NCBI GenBank assembly: GCA_028023455.1
Contig: JAQFVV010012544.1
Location: 622,001 to 686,000, forward strand
Source of the DNA: Epiperipatus broadwayi
Lineage: Eukaryota > Onychophora > Udeonychophora > Euonychophora > Peripatidae
Direction: 5' to 3'
DNA length: 64,000 nucleotides
Below the pieces are notes generated by a model that saw only the letters and a program-made list of their open reading frames with translations, ran no database searches and was not told where the DNA came from. Positions 37,450 to 48,800 of the stretch are shown here, piece after piece; within the stretch, counting starts at the first letter, position 1; every line of letters starts with the position of its first letter. The position numbers and the translations under genes are program-made.

Positions 37450-37930
37450 AATTTTTACTATATTAGTATTTTATAGATTGTACAGCTATAAAATAATTTT
37501 TAGACAGCTTAAATTGTAATAGTTTTAACCTTAAATAAGTGCTTAACATGCTAAAGTTTTTAAATTTTTAAATATCTGGTAATTTATATGATGGATAATG
37601 CAATTTTAAGTTAATAAAGCTAATTTAATCCTAATTTAACTGTTAAAATGTTTTAAAATGTCTGTATTAACTTTAACATTAAAACACCAGGTTCAAACCT
37701 GATATTTTGTTTTTCTGGTACTTAAATGAAAGCTATAATATTTTTAATTTAAATTTTAAGACATAATATTCTAATCAAATATTTTAAATTTATTTACTTG
37801 AAAAAAATTAATATAACTAATTATTAAAGATATAATTTTTGAAAGCAATAGATAGATGAATGTCGAAATAAATGATTGAATAAAAGTTTTAAATTTTCAC
37901 ATTATTTATTTTAAAATATATAGTATTAAT
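37450..37930 (+). repeat. Dispersed repeat F, copy 2
   Basis: Parallels 21330-21780: AGTATTTTATAGATTGTACA, TAATAGTTTTAACCTTAA, AGTTTTTAAATTTTTAAATA, ACTTAAATGAAAGCTATAAT. Unclassified and old. Confidence 0.6.
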
Positions 37931-37971
37931 ATGTGAAATACAGCCATTCTACATATACTTGGAGCTTAATT

Positions 37972-38255
37972 GTAAATATAGGGGATTCCAACACAAACTT
38001 TCAAGCACCCTTCAACTATCTACACTATCTCATATCACTGATACACAAGACCTCACACATGTAGAAAAGATAAATAGTCACCAAATATACATATTTCGTG
38101 CTGAACCAGCCCTCATCAGTTAATTCAGATTATCATCCCACACACATATATAAAATCAGTGCTCAGTTTTATACTAAGATAGCAAATCTTCACACTCCAA
38201 TGGTCATGCTTCAATCTACTCCAACCTTTCAGCCATCCATACCATAGTATTAATA
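37972..38255 (-). repeat. Repeat family A, copy 6
   Basis: Plus-strand order GGGGATTCCAACACAAAC, CAACTATCTACACTATCTCA, inverse hammerhead, TTATACTAAGATAGCAAATC, TCTACTCCAACC, CAGCCATCCATACCAT. Single, not folded back. Confidence 0.85.
38078..38140 (-). ncRNA. Type I hammerhead ribozyme, intact core (family A)
   Basis: On the minus strand CTGATGA (38119-38113) leads into stem II GGGCT/AGCAC (one mismatch) with loop GGTTC. GAA (38097-38095) is followed by stem III ATA/TAT with a 2-base loop, and cleavage nucleotide A17 is at 38086. Stem I starts TT/AA but its next positions are mismatched, so folding may be weak. Every conserved core base is present. Confidence 0.72.
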
Positions 38256-39378
38256 CATTTCAGTGTCATTGTATCAACAGAATAAATAATAACGTAAATT
38301 TTAATTTTTCAATTTTTTGATGAACTATATATTTATTTTTATACATTAAACACAATCGCCCTCTTTTATTCTCTTTAATATATGTAATATTAACATCAGA
38401 ACCACGTATTATATCCGATAACTTAAGACATTTTAGTTATCACCTCCTCACAAGTATCATGCATGTCATAAGCATTTTCAATAACTGCAATAGCTTCCTT
38501 TTTATAGTTTTTAATAGGACCACTGAAATGTCTGTGCGTGTAAAACATGCATGTTAATAAAGATCACTTATTTTTGTAAATACGCATGGATTTCTTCACT
38601 TTAATAACATTCCCTCTTTTGGAGAAAATTACTTTAGAAATTCACTTGAGAGATCGCCTCAAATTTATAGATTTAATTAGAATAGAATTTGCATGCAAAG
38701 AAAGCATAGTTGTATACGAATTGGATCGTGTATAAGATACCCCTATTATAAAGAATAAAAAGGGAGGAAGCAGATAAAATGTTTTAAACTGGATAAAAAT
38801 TAGTGTAGTTTTAAAGTGATAACAGCTGTAATGATGTGATCAATAATAGATTAGTAGACTGACAAGCAATTATCAAGCTAAAATGGAATAGAGGGAAGTG
38901 AGAAGCAGTACTTGCTCATGTATAAAAAAAGTTATTGTCAGCGAAGGGTAATTAACCGATGGTTAACCAAACCGCAAGAGAGAAGTTGGGAGAGAGATGA
39001 TTGATATAAGCGTGAAAGTGTTTGTGCCAATGTAACCAGTTACGTTGTGAAGTTTAATAGTTCATTCTTTACGGAAATTGTATATGCTCATTTGCATTTC
39101 CGAAAGACATTCAATTTGAAAGCTCAAATATATAAATGGATTTCTCTTGGTGTGAGAAATGACTATTTTCAACCGAGGACAACAAATAGCTTATTAAGAG
39201 TAATGGCTATTACCAGGGTCGGAGAAATGGTTATCAGCGTCCTTATGCAAAACATTAATTGGCATCCTCTACCCTTCAAAAAAAAAATGTCTGCAATTAT
39301 TTCTAAACTGAGGTTTTTCCAGTTTTCATTTACAAACCCTAGTCCACATTCAAAACCAATTTATCTGGGAACTGATAT
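38256..39378. other. Unrecognised, more complex than flanks
   Basis: 38700-39330 has fewer homopolymers and slightly higher GC than the surroundings. A 122-codon frame starts at 39047 but runs into a family A copy at its end, so its C-terminus is repeat-derived; I recognise nothing in it. An octamer-like ATTTGCAT lies at about 39095. Confidence 0.4.
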
Positions 39379-39620
39379 TAATAGATTAACAAGTTATCCA
39401 CCCCATTTTATATAACTGATGCATATGACAACATATATTTAATAAGGTAAATGATCTCCAATATACATATTTCGTGCTGAATATGCATTCAACTGTTTGT
39501 TCAGGTCATTATCTTCCACACATGTATACAATCACTGCTCAGTTTATATTAAGATAGAAAGTCTTCAAACTTGAATGGAGGCTTTAATCTTTTCCACCCT
39601 TCAAGTCATTGTGTTCCCTC
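39379..39620 (-). repeat. Repeat family A, copy 7
   Basis: Landmarks CCACCCCATTTTATATAACT, CCAATATACATATTTCGTGC, TATATTAAGATAGAAAGTC. The hammerhead position (39456-39515) keeps GAAA and stem III, but the first core block is CAGTTGA instead of CTGATGA, so it should be inactive. Confidence 0.75.
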
Positions 39621-39737
39621 ATATATACAATCTTAATATGTCCATTTAAATACACAGAAGAGAGATGGGTGGGCAGAATTCAGACTGAATTTGTAATATT
39701 TTAAATATAAATAATACAAAAACTCTGTCAAATAATG

Positions 39738-39931
39738 AAAATTATTCTACACGAATAAAGCGTGATAAACAGAGCAGCTAAGATTTAAAAAAGCATTAAT
39801 CACAACAACAATTTGCCAAGCGCTTTCAGTACTGTATACCAGAATTATGGTGACATAGCAAATTGTTGTTTGTGATTGTTTTGAATTTTGGCTGCTCTGT
39901 TTATCACGCTTTATTCGTGTAGAATAATTTT
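39738..39931. repeat. Fold-back hairpin repeat
   Basis: Outer arms of 41 bp (39738-39778 and 39891-39931; ATTCTACACGAATAAAGCGT and its inverse) match almost perfectly. Inner arms AATCACAACAACAATTTG and CAAATTGTTGTTTGTGATT (39799-39816, 39859-39877) also pair. The loop is about 42 bp. It is inserted between family A copies 7 and 8. Confidence 0.88.
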
Positions 39932-39979
39932 TATTTTAAATACAAGTATATTATATATACTGAACTTTAGTTGCAATTA

Positions 39980-40262
39980 GAAGGGATTTAAACGCAGGCT
40001 TCCAAGCTCATTTCAACTATCCACTCCATCTTATATAACTGATGCAAGAGTTGCAAGATGGAGACGATTGAAGCCTATCAATTAATGTTTGATTTGCTAT
40101 CTTAATATAAACTGAGCAGTGTTGTATATATGTGTGAGTGCTGGTTCAGTGTTATATATATAGGAGATCTTTTTTCACATATGGGCATATGTATCAGTTA
40201 CCTAAGCTGGAGGGTATTGCCGAAGGGATCTTGAAAGACTGTGTTTAAATTCCATCTAATTA
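39980..40262. repeat. Repeat family A, copy 8 (rearranged)
   Basis: 39980-40045 reads as in the 38 kb copy (AACTATCCACTCCATCTTAT), then 40055-40262 reads in the opposite direction (ATCTTAATATAAACTGAGCA, GAGTGCTGGTTCAG, TATGTATCAGTTACC). The hammerhead has lost its CTGAT block. A decayed fold-back. Confidence 0.7.
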
Positions 40263-43200
40263 TTACATAATTATAAATTTACTTTCTGAGCAATTGAATT
40301 TATACTATGTCATCAGCATTTAGACTATTGCACATGTCATCATTCCCTATAGCTAGCATTGACAAATTTACTAACCGATCTTGTGTCATTGTTGAATGTA
40401 AATAATTTTTTATGATTTTTTACTTCAAAAATGATCTCTCTCAACTAATCACACTTGTAGAAAGAGTTAATCATATTTTTAATGCAAGGCTCAAATTTGG
40501 AAATGAAATAGTCAGTCATTTTCATGAATATCACTTAGAATATCCAGTGGATTTTTGAATTGCAATAATTCATTTGAAATAAGTTTTTAAACAGACATAG
40601 TTCTTCATGTAATTCCTCTTCATTTACACTCACTTAAATGAATTTGTAGATTGAAACATTTTTTAATTTTTTTAAAATCAGCATTACTGAGTTTATTTAT
40701 AGTTGACAAAAGTAATTATATAAATATTCATCATACAGTCTTTAATGTACCTATATTAACATTCATTAACAATCTTTCTCCACAATAAATCCTCAATATT
40801 GAAATAATAATATATATTATTTAAATTATATTATCTATAGAACATCTTTTTTACTCCAGCATTCCTCTTCTAAAGCAACTATATTATATAGTCTATATAT
40901 AATAAGTTAAAACAAATATTGTTTATAATCTAAAGTTCACTTAAAATTTTTAAGATTTTCAATTATTTTTATTCTGGTTAAATCTTTTAGAATGTTTTTT
41001 TTGTTTAAAAAATGATCAAAAACCTTAGGTACTTTAATTGTAAAATCACAAAGAAGTGAGAAGACTAACTTCTGGAAGAACAATAAATGATGACACAATT
41101 TTATCTTAAAGAATAGTAAACTTTAAGAAAATTGCAACACATTTTTTTCATTTTAAAAGATGTGAGAGGATACTTCATAATTTTCTAAAAAATGAAATTC
41201 ACTAGTTTTACCCATTTCTTACTTAATTGTTTACAGAGTAATTCAATTAATTTTAAAGCTATTTTAAATCTAAAATAACTTTATCTACATATTTTAAAAT
41301 GGTATTCTTTTATATTTAAATATATCAGAAAAACATAAACATCCATATGCGAATCAACACATTCAATTACTACATTAAAAGTTTCTCACTATTTAGCTTT
41401 ATCATTATGTGTAGCCTAATATATATATATATATTGCTTTAACTGTTTCTGCTTCAACTAATTTACCCATCCATATACAATATTATGTACTTTTTAATGT
41501 ATTGCATTTTTTTGTTTTTTAATGTGTGTGTTTTTTTAAAACTAAACAAAATTTCTACAAGAATTTCAACTGCTATAAAAATAGGGGATACATCTTACAT
41601 TTTTTGTTTAATTTTGTTTATTATGATAAATTTAAGATATTATTTTTATAAGCCAATAAAAAATTTTGAAGTTACATTTATTATTATTTTACAAATACCA
41701 ACTAATCTTCACAATATATATGACATGGATATTAATAGTAAACTGGATTGTTCCAGTTTCATATCACATAGCAACATGATTTGAAATATGGATCACATAA
41801 GCCCATTGCAAAAAGACACAACTGAGAATATCATAACAGAAAAACAAATCATAAAAAATTATAATTGATTAATCATATTTCAAAAACTGATTATTTATTT
41901 TAATATGTTTATATTTCCTTACTTTCTAAAAATAATGAATCAAGTCACAATAATTAATACCAGAACAAAAATAAATACGTTCTTAATTCTGCACTTTGCC
42001 ATGCCTTCTTGTATCAGCACCCTCATGCTTTGCTTACTGTTCTCCACTGGTCCTGGGTATTACATTTTTATGTTGTTTTTACTTCACTATTATTAGTAGT
42101 AAATAAATATTATAAATTTCTTATTTATCTAGCCCTCTAACTGGTCTTTGGATACCCTTAGGACACAGCATCCACCAAAATTTTTTATTCCTTTATCCAA
42201 AACTAGAATACCATGCAAATCCAATAGTTTTCAATAAATTCAATAGTTGTTCAATAAAGTGTACTATATTCCAGTCTTTATATTTTTTTTCAGTATCAAT
42301 CCTCTGGGGAAATTGTTAATTACTTAATTATTGAAACTTTTTATTATATTTCTGTCTTAATTGCTTACCTAAAACTTTTTTTATAAATATGAAAATTATT
42401 TTTAAGTTTAAACCAATTTTCCAATTTACTAATAAATCAAAAAAATTAAAACATTCTTATATTTTTCAATTAATTTTAGTGCTTGAACACATGAATTTAG
42501 TATCCCTGGTAGTTATTAAATTTTTAATGCATTTAATTATTTCATAAATTGAATTCATATTTGTTGTTTGTTTTGCAATAAGAAATACATGCATAGTGAT
42601 TGGTTAATTGTCTTGAATTTTATTAATATTTTCTAAATTAAAAAAAGTTTTTAAAATAAAATTCTTCATCCTATTTGTATCTTCCATTTTCAATATATTC
42701 ATCATCTTTTTCCAATCTATCTTAACAATCCAATAATCTGTTATCAGTGTAAAAGTATTTCATATTTATTTTAATTACTATTTTAATTTATATATACAAT
42801 CTTATCTTGAATACTACATTTATAATTAATATGTACATTTAAATTATTATTGTGTCTCTTTGGAAGTACTTTAAATCTGACAAGGAACATTTCATTTACA
42901 ATAATACTAATAAAATATTTTCTAATATCCAATCCAAAACAATACTTAAAATATTTTATCAACTGTTATGTCCAGAATAAAGTATTTATATATTCTTTTT
43001 TTTGTTACAATCTGCCAATTGTGTCACAGAGTTATGTTATATCTAATTTTTTACTGTTTTTCTAACTTATTCATAGTTATAAATTCCATGTATCAATTTT
43101 CGCAATATGTTTTACTATTAAGATATATGAACCTCAGCAGCAACAACACCCACTCACAAATGAATTGGCCATTTAAATTCTAAGAAAAAAGAGAAAGACG

Positions 43201-43504
43201 GAATTATAATAATTCACTAAAGATGAGTTTGGTAATAACTATTCAAATTCAATCACTTAAACATAAACGTGTCCAATATAGAACATGCAAATCCATTATT
43301 CAGTTTATTTGACATTTCGTGATGCAGGTTTTTAACTTTTTCTACAGAAAATTTTTTTTAAATATTTCCACATCATTCTATTTATAATTTTCCAATGTAT
43401 TTTATTTTCAAGTATATCTTTCTAATAAAAACAATCAATGTTTCACTTTTTTAGAATGTTTTTAAGATAATCTTTATGTTGTAAATGGAATTTATTTCTT
43501 TCAC
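40263..43504. other. AT-rich DNA, nothing recognised
   Basis: 3.2 kb including several 60-100 codon frames (for example 41485, 42850) made of hydrophobic A/T-rich codons with no motif. A short (AT)n lies at 41419-41434. Confidence 0.55.
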
Positions 43505-43520
43505 AAAATCATGCTCATGT

Positions 43521-43622
43521 TGTCAAGTATTGGTGGTCGAGAGGTCAGCACATCTGTCTTATAAGCAGTTGTCCCGGATTAGCAGGTTTACTTTCCGGAC
43601 AATGCTATGACACATGAAAAAA
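43521..43622 (+). repeat. tRNA-derived SINE, copy 4, with 17-bp duplication
   Basis: Head GTCAAGTATTGGTGGTCGAG, A box region TGGTCGAGAGGTCAGC, B box region AGGTTTACTTTCC, tail GCTATGACACATGAAAA. Flanked by perfect duplications AAAATCATGCTCATGTT at 43505-43521 and 43619-43635. This copy defines the family ends. Confidence 0.93.
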
Positions 43623-43650
43623 TCATGCTCATGTTTGCCATAACATATTC

Positions 43651-43880
43651 TTTTAGGAAGTATTGAATTGGTCATTCATTTACATGTCCAATCAAATATG
43701 GTTGTGAATTTGCAATAGTTAACTGTGTAATGTCATATTCAGCCTATTAAAAGAATGTTATTAGTTAAACATTCTTTTAGGAAGTCTTGTGATCTTCATT
43801 TATTTCATGTATCCAATCAAATGGGATGTGTTTTACAATAGTGAACTCTATAATATCACGTCCAGCCAATTGAAGAATAT
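43651..43880 (+). repeat. Tandem duplication, about 120-bp unit, two copies
   Basis: Units at 43651-43760 and 43771-43880 share ATTCTTTTAGGAAGT, ATGTATCCAATCAAAT (or ATGTCCAATCAAAT), ACAATAGTGAACT-like text and CCAGCCAATTGAAGAAT-like text. By eye roughly 75-80% similar. Confidence 0.75.
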
Positions 43881-46737
43881 ATTCAATATAATTATATTAT
43901 TAATATAATTTATATTAATTAATATTCAACTCTAATTTTTAGAGTGCTTTAGTTATTCAGTGTTATTTTAATATTATTGATATTTGACTACATATAGATA
44001 TTTTACAAGTTGTAAAAGTTCTTTAATCAGTAATATAAAAAATAAATAAAGCCAAATGCAGAGCAAAGATCTTTTCAAAATTTCCTCATTTCCATATATA
44101 AACAGTGGAATAAATTAAAGATATGTTAAATATTTAAACTTATTTTTATAAAAAAACTTAAAATATGAGACAACAATAAATAAAATAACATGTCAATAAT
44201 AAAATGCTGAAAGTCTAGGCCATTGACTTGTTAACTCAATTAACTTTTGATTATTTAGTTAATATAAATTGAATAGTTTTAAAAGCAAATTTAAATATTT
44301 TTTATTGAACTATTAGTCACTATTCTGCAAACAGTTGATAAACCCAATATTACATTAGTAATTAAATAATATATAGTTGGTGTTTTGTTTGTTGTAACAA
44401 AGCATACTTTAATGTAAATATTATTTAACATAATATTTTAGTTAACAAATAATTATTTATTTACTGCAATAACTACAAGCAATATATTATATGCTATTAA
44501 TTTTCAAATACTTTAATTCACATTATTTTTTAATTAAACAGGTATTCCTCTCAGTATCTTCCTAAGTGTGCATATATTTTGAAAAAATCAAATTAGTTTA
44601 AATTTAGCTCATATAGTGTAAATTTTATGCCCCTTTTTAGGTAGAAGATTTATTTCATACCACTTGTAGTCTAAGAAGTCATAAATTATTTTCATATTTT
44701 TTAAATGATCAATTTTTTTTGTTACTTTTTAAAACAAACATTATAAAAATTATTCTAATTTGGCAATAATAATAAAAAGCAAGTTTATTTCATTATAATA
44801 ACTGATTATAAAAAACCTATCAATTGTATTTACTTAAACAAAAGTAATTTTATTATTTAATATTTGAGATTTTATGACTATATTTTTTAATTTTTTATAC
44901 AAACATTTTAATATGAATTCTAATAATGCTTATAATTAAAAAAAATCAAATTTGAATTGATATCAAAACAAATATTCTTCTTTGGTGGTATGAAATACCA
45001 CTTGTAGCATTTACATGATTAAACAGCATTGTGGCTTTGTGAGTTAAAATGACAAAAAATGTCTAAATACTGCTGTATCTTGTACATTTAACAGCAGCAT
45101 AAATATACAAAATTATTTGAAGCAATATTAAATTATTAAACATCAATCTATTGTATTTTCTATTTTTTTATATACTGTCACAGAAAGGTATTTTTATGGG
45201 ATGTTTATTAACTTCATAAAAATTGAAAATAATAGTTTCCTGAAATATTTGCTCTGCAGAGATTGATTTTATTTTTTGCAACATATGACTATGTGTAGAC
45301 TAAAATAGAAAATATATTAGTTGGTAAGTAGTTTTGTCTTTATTGCACTATTTATTATTGGGTTCATTTTTATATTTGTTAATATATAAATAAATATATC
45401 TAATATTCAGTAACATAAGATACCACTTTTTTAGATTCAACAATCATTTTCTATAAAAAAAAAAGTTATGAATATATTGTACAGCATAACTTATTATTAT
45501 AAACAGTCAGACAAGAATGTTAACTTTAATAATATTGTTTGTATTAATGGTTAGTAGTCATAACATAAAAGCAATAAAATAAACAATGACATAGTGTGTC
45601 CGCATATTAAATAATGGAAATAATAATTTTATGCTAACAATAGTATTATGTTGCATAAATTTTAGAGACACACACATTAACTGATTTACAGGAGTAAAAT
45701 ATTACCACTGTTTTAGACTGCTAGAAGTATTTGTATTATGATTCATGAATATAAGTGATTGCCATAGATAAATGTTCTTAATTATATTATTGTATTTGAA
45801 TACAAGTGAAACTTGTACAGGCAATGTTATATTCTTATTATCAAATAACAGTACTCAACATGAAGTTTGCATAATTTTTAATATATTAATAATGTTAATA
45901 GTATTGTAGATATACAATATGTTTCTGTACACTTCTAGAAAATTTCAATTTAACATCAGGTTGATTAAAACAGATTACAGTAGCTGATAACATAAGCATT
46001 AGTTAGTAAAAATTTGATATCAAAATTGATCTTAAGTCTAAAAGTAAAAAAAGATCGGTCACATAGTATTTTTACATAAAGTATAAAGACATGAAAGTCC
46101 CATCATGTCTGAAATGAAATTCAAATATCATAAAAATTATCTTTGAAAAATAAATTATATATCAATAATTATTACTAGTCTATAGTTATGAATGTTCTAT
46201 TTAAATTGTCAACTTACAATTCTGATATAAACATAGGGAAGAAAAATTGAGGATAAAAGGGAGAGAAAATTATTGAATCACAAAATAAATATTATAATGA
46301 TGAGGATGAGAATAATGAAGAACAAATGAAGAATGTAATAAATTAGAATAAATTATTAACACTAAATGAAAGTGTAAATGAGAATCCCATAAAACAAAAT
46401 TCTTAAGATGTTAGATTGGTCCCTGATCCCATGTATAAGATGTTCAGTTTAATAATATCACATAAATGCTTGGAATATTTTATCACCATGGATAATTTTA
46501 CAAAGTAATTCAATTGTTGATTCTCTTTGTTGATTCACTTATGTTATTACTCACTTCAACCTATTCATGTGCATTTACAAGTCTTCTCTCACATTTGAGG
46601 ATATTTAAAGTATGAATATTCCCTTTTAACTATGTTTCTCTTGGATGCTGGTAATCTTTTTATTTTTTGTTCTAAAAGTAATATTATCACTGTAAAATAA
46701 TTTTATTTTGTAGATTTTACAGGTGCAATATCTTCTA
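43881..46737. other. AT-rich DNA, nothing recognised
   Basis: No gene or repeat unit supported. A small hairpin GTGGTATGAAATACCAC is at 44984-45000. Confidence 0.55.
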
Positions 46738-46834
46738 TTTTTTTTCTCATGGGTCATAGCATTGGTCAGGAAGTGAACTCGGGTCAACTGCTTGTAAGGC
46801 GGCTGTGCTGACTACTCGACCACCAATGCTTGAT
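46738..46834 (-). repeat. tRNA-derived SINE, copy 5
   Basis: Minus-strand head CAAGCATTGGTGGTCGAGTA, then GCCTTACAAGCAGTTGACCC with the B box region partly deleted (GAGTTCACTTCC), tail GCTATGACCCATGAGAAAA. Possible imperfect duplication ATCTTCTATTT/ATCTTTATTT. Confidence 0.88.
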
Positions 46835-48140
46835 GATCTTTATTTGAACTAAAAAAACATTATATAACGATATTAAACTTAAGTGTTTGGGTTGAAAGAA
46901 TAGGTGGATTCATTCTATTCTTTCACAAAGACTTTATCTTGTGTTGAAAATGAGAATATTAATTTATTATTAAGATTTATAAAGTGCATGTGCATTAGCT
47001 TGGAAAGCTGATCATTAGTTTATTACAATTCATAAACATTGCGCTATATAAAATAAATATCTCATAACGATATTAAGTAAGTTTTCTAGGTATATAAAAT
47101 GTCAACTTTATATTAATTTTTAATCTGAAGTAGTTTTTATAAATATAATCATTCTTATCTTTAAAAATAAATACATAAAGTACAAATATTACATGTTGAA
47201 TCCAAATCTATATGATTAATATTTTATAGAGTGATCTTTTAATTTCTTTGTAGTAAAACTATCTATCATAAAGATTTCAACATATTTTCTGGTTGTAACT
47301 GTCTATAGTATTTTATCCTCAATAATTTTCTCCCAAAGAAAACAATTATTAATTCTTTAAAATCTTTTTAAAATGATTTTTATAATGGAAATAGTATTTT
47401 TCTCTTTCACAAATATATGATTTCTGATATATCTCAGTTGTTTTTATATCCATTCCTATAAAAAATGTAATTATATCAGTGTATTTACTATCATAACATT
47501 CAGAAAGAGGAAGAAAAAAACCAGTTAGTTTTATAATTTTGTCATTGTAGTTTCATAACATTATTATCTTTTTCAATGTTTTCATTTTGCAATAATATGG
47601 GCTCCAATCTGATTTTGTTGTAGTGCTTATATCAGTTATAATAAATACTCCCTCTTTTATCTTGTCTGTTAAAAGTCGCCATGGAAAAATAAAATCTGTA
47701 TATCATTTCAATATCTAAATGTACATTTCTACTAATAACCTGTCCAGATAAATAAAGTGGTTCACATTTGCAAGTTGATCATCACCCAATTAAAAGTGGC
47801 TGAATATTTGTCTTTTATTACTGGCTGGAATTTTTCAATGTTAATGACCAAACTTGAATTCTTTTATAGATTGCATCTGAGATATTATAGATATTATGTA
47901 AACTATTCTTTCAATTGTTTAAAATTACATAATATCAGGTTACTGTAAATCTAAAAAACAAAAATATAAAGTTTTTGTTATGATCCTTACTTAATTCAGA
48001 ATAAAAAAACTCCACTATCAATTTTCTATGACTTCTTAATATCAGTTTCCATGAAATTTTCAATAAATGCTACAAATTTTTCACCATCATTAAGAATATT
48101 TTATCTGAGGACAATCTTTTGAAGTTATATTATATTATTA
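46835..48140. other. AT-rich DNA, nothing recognised
   Basis: No supported feature; short A/T-rich frames only. Confidence 0.55.
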
Positions 48141-48577
48141 TAAATATATTTAATAACCTTAATACCACCACATATTCTTTTAAATTCATATAAATAAAAA
48201 AACAATAAAAGTCAGATAACCCTTAAGATGCATATAGTGCTGAACAAGCACTCATTAATTGGTCCAGGTCACCATCTCTCATATATATTTCTAAAATATG
48301 AAAATAGTTATCTATATTAAATAATTACATTTAGAATTGCAAGTATCAAACTAACTCAACCCACATCTTTGATACCATCCATTTTTATTAATCTTTTAAT
48401 ATAGATAAATATTTTCATATAATACAGAGATATATGAGAGCTGGTGACCTAGACCAATTGATGAGTGCTGATTCAGCATAAAATGCATTTTGGGGGTCAC
48501 CTGTCTTTTATTGTATTTTTATTTATATGAATTTAAAAAGATATGTGGTAGTATTGAGGTTAGTTAATATATTTATA
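48141..48577. repeat. Inverted repeat containing family A copy 9
   Basis: Arms 48141-48321 and 48397-48577 are diverged inverses; each holds a decayed family A hammerhead segment. The left one reads TTAATGA in place of CTGATGA. The right one (48430-48502, plus strand) reads TTGATGA, keeps stem II GTGCT/AGCAT, and has lost G12. Confidence 0.8.
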
Positions 48578-48800
48578 AAAATATTACACATAGGAAAGAG
48601 AAATACCCCATGGGTGTGTGCTTAAATTTTATAAAAGTCAGATATATTAATCTTTAATTGAATTTTAAAGTTTATATTTGCATTAGACAATCTCTAGTTC
48701 AATAAATGATTAGTAATAATCATTACTTTATTTATCTTAAGTGGATAGTGTTAAAGATATGGGTTGAGTTAGTTTGGCACTTGTAATTCAAAATGTAATT
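48323..48800. repeat. Second, interlocking inverted repeat
   Basis: 48323-48370 (TATCAAACTAACTCAACCCA) is repeated inverted at 48753-48800 (TGGGTTGAGTTAGTTTGGCA). One arm lies inside the loop of the previous inverted repeat and the other outside it, so the two structures interlock. Confidence 0.8.

Noticed and set aside
39047-39415. 122-codon open frame
   Set aside because: No recognisable motif, and its last codons lie in a family A repeat, so a real gene is unlikely.
41485-43183. Several 60-100 codon hydrophobic frames
   Set aside because: Phe/Ile/Leu/Tyr/Asn-rich content is what AT-rich DNA gives by chance; no motif or conserved start.
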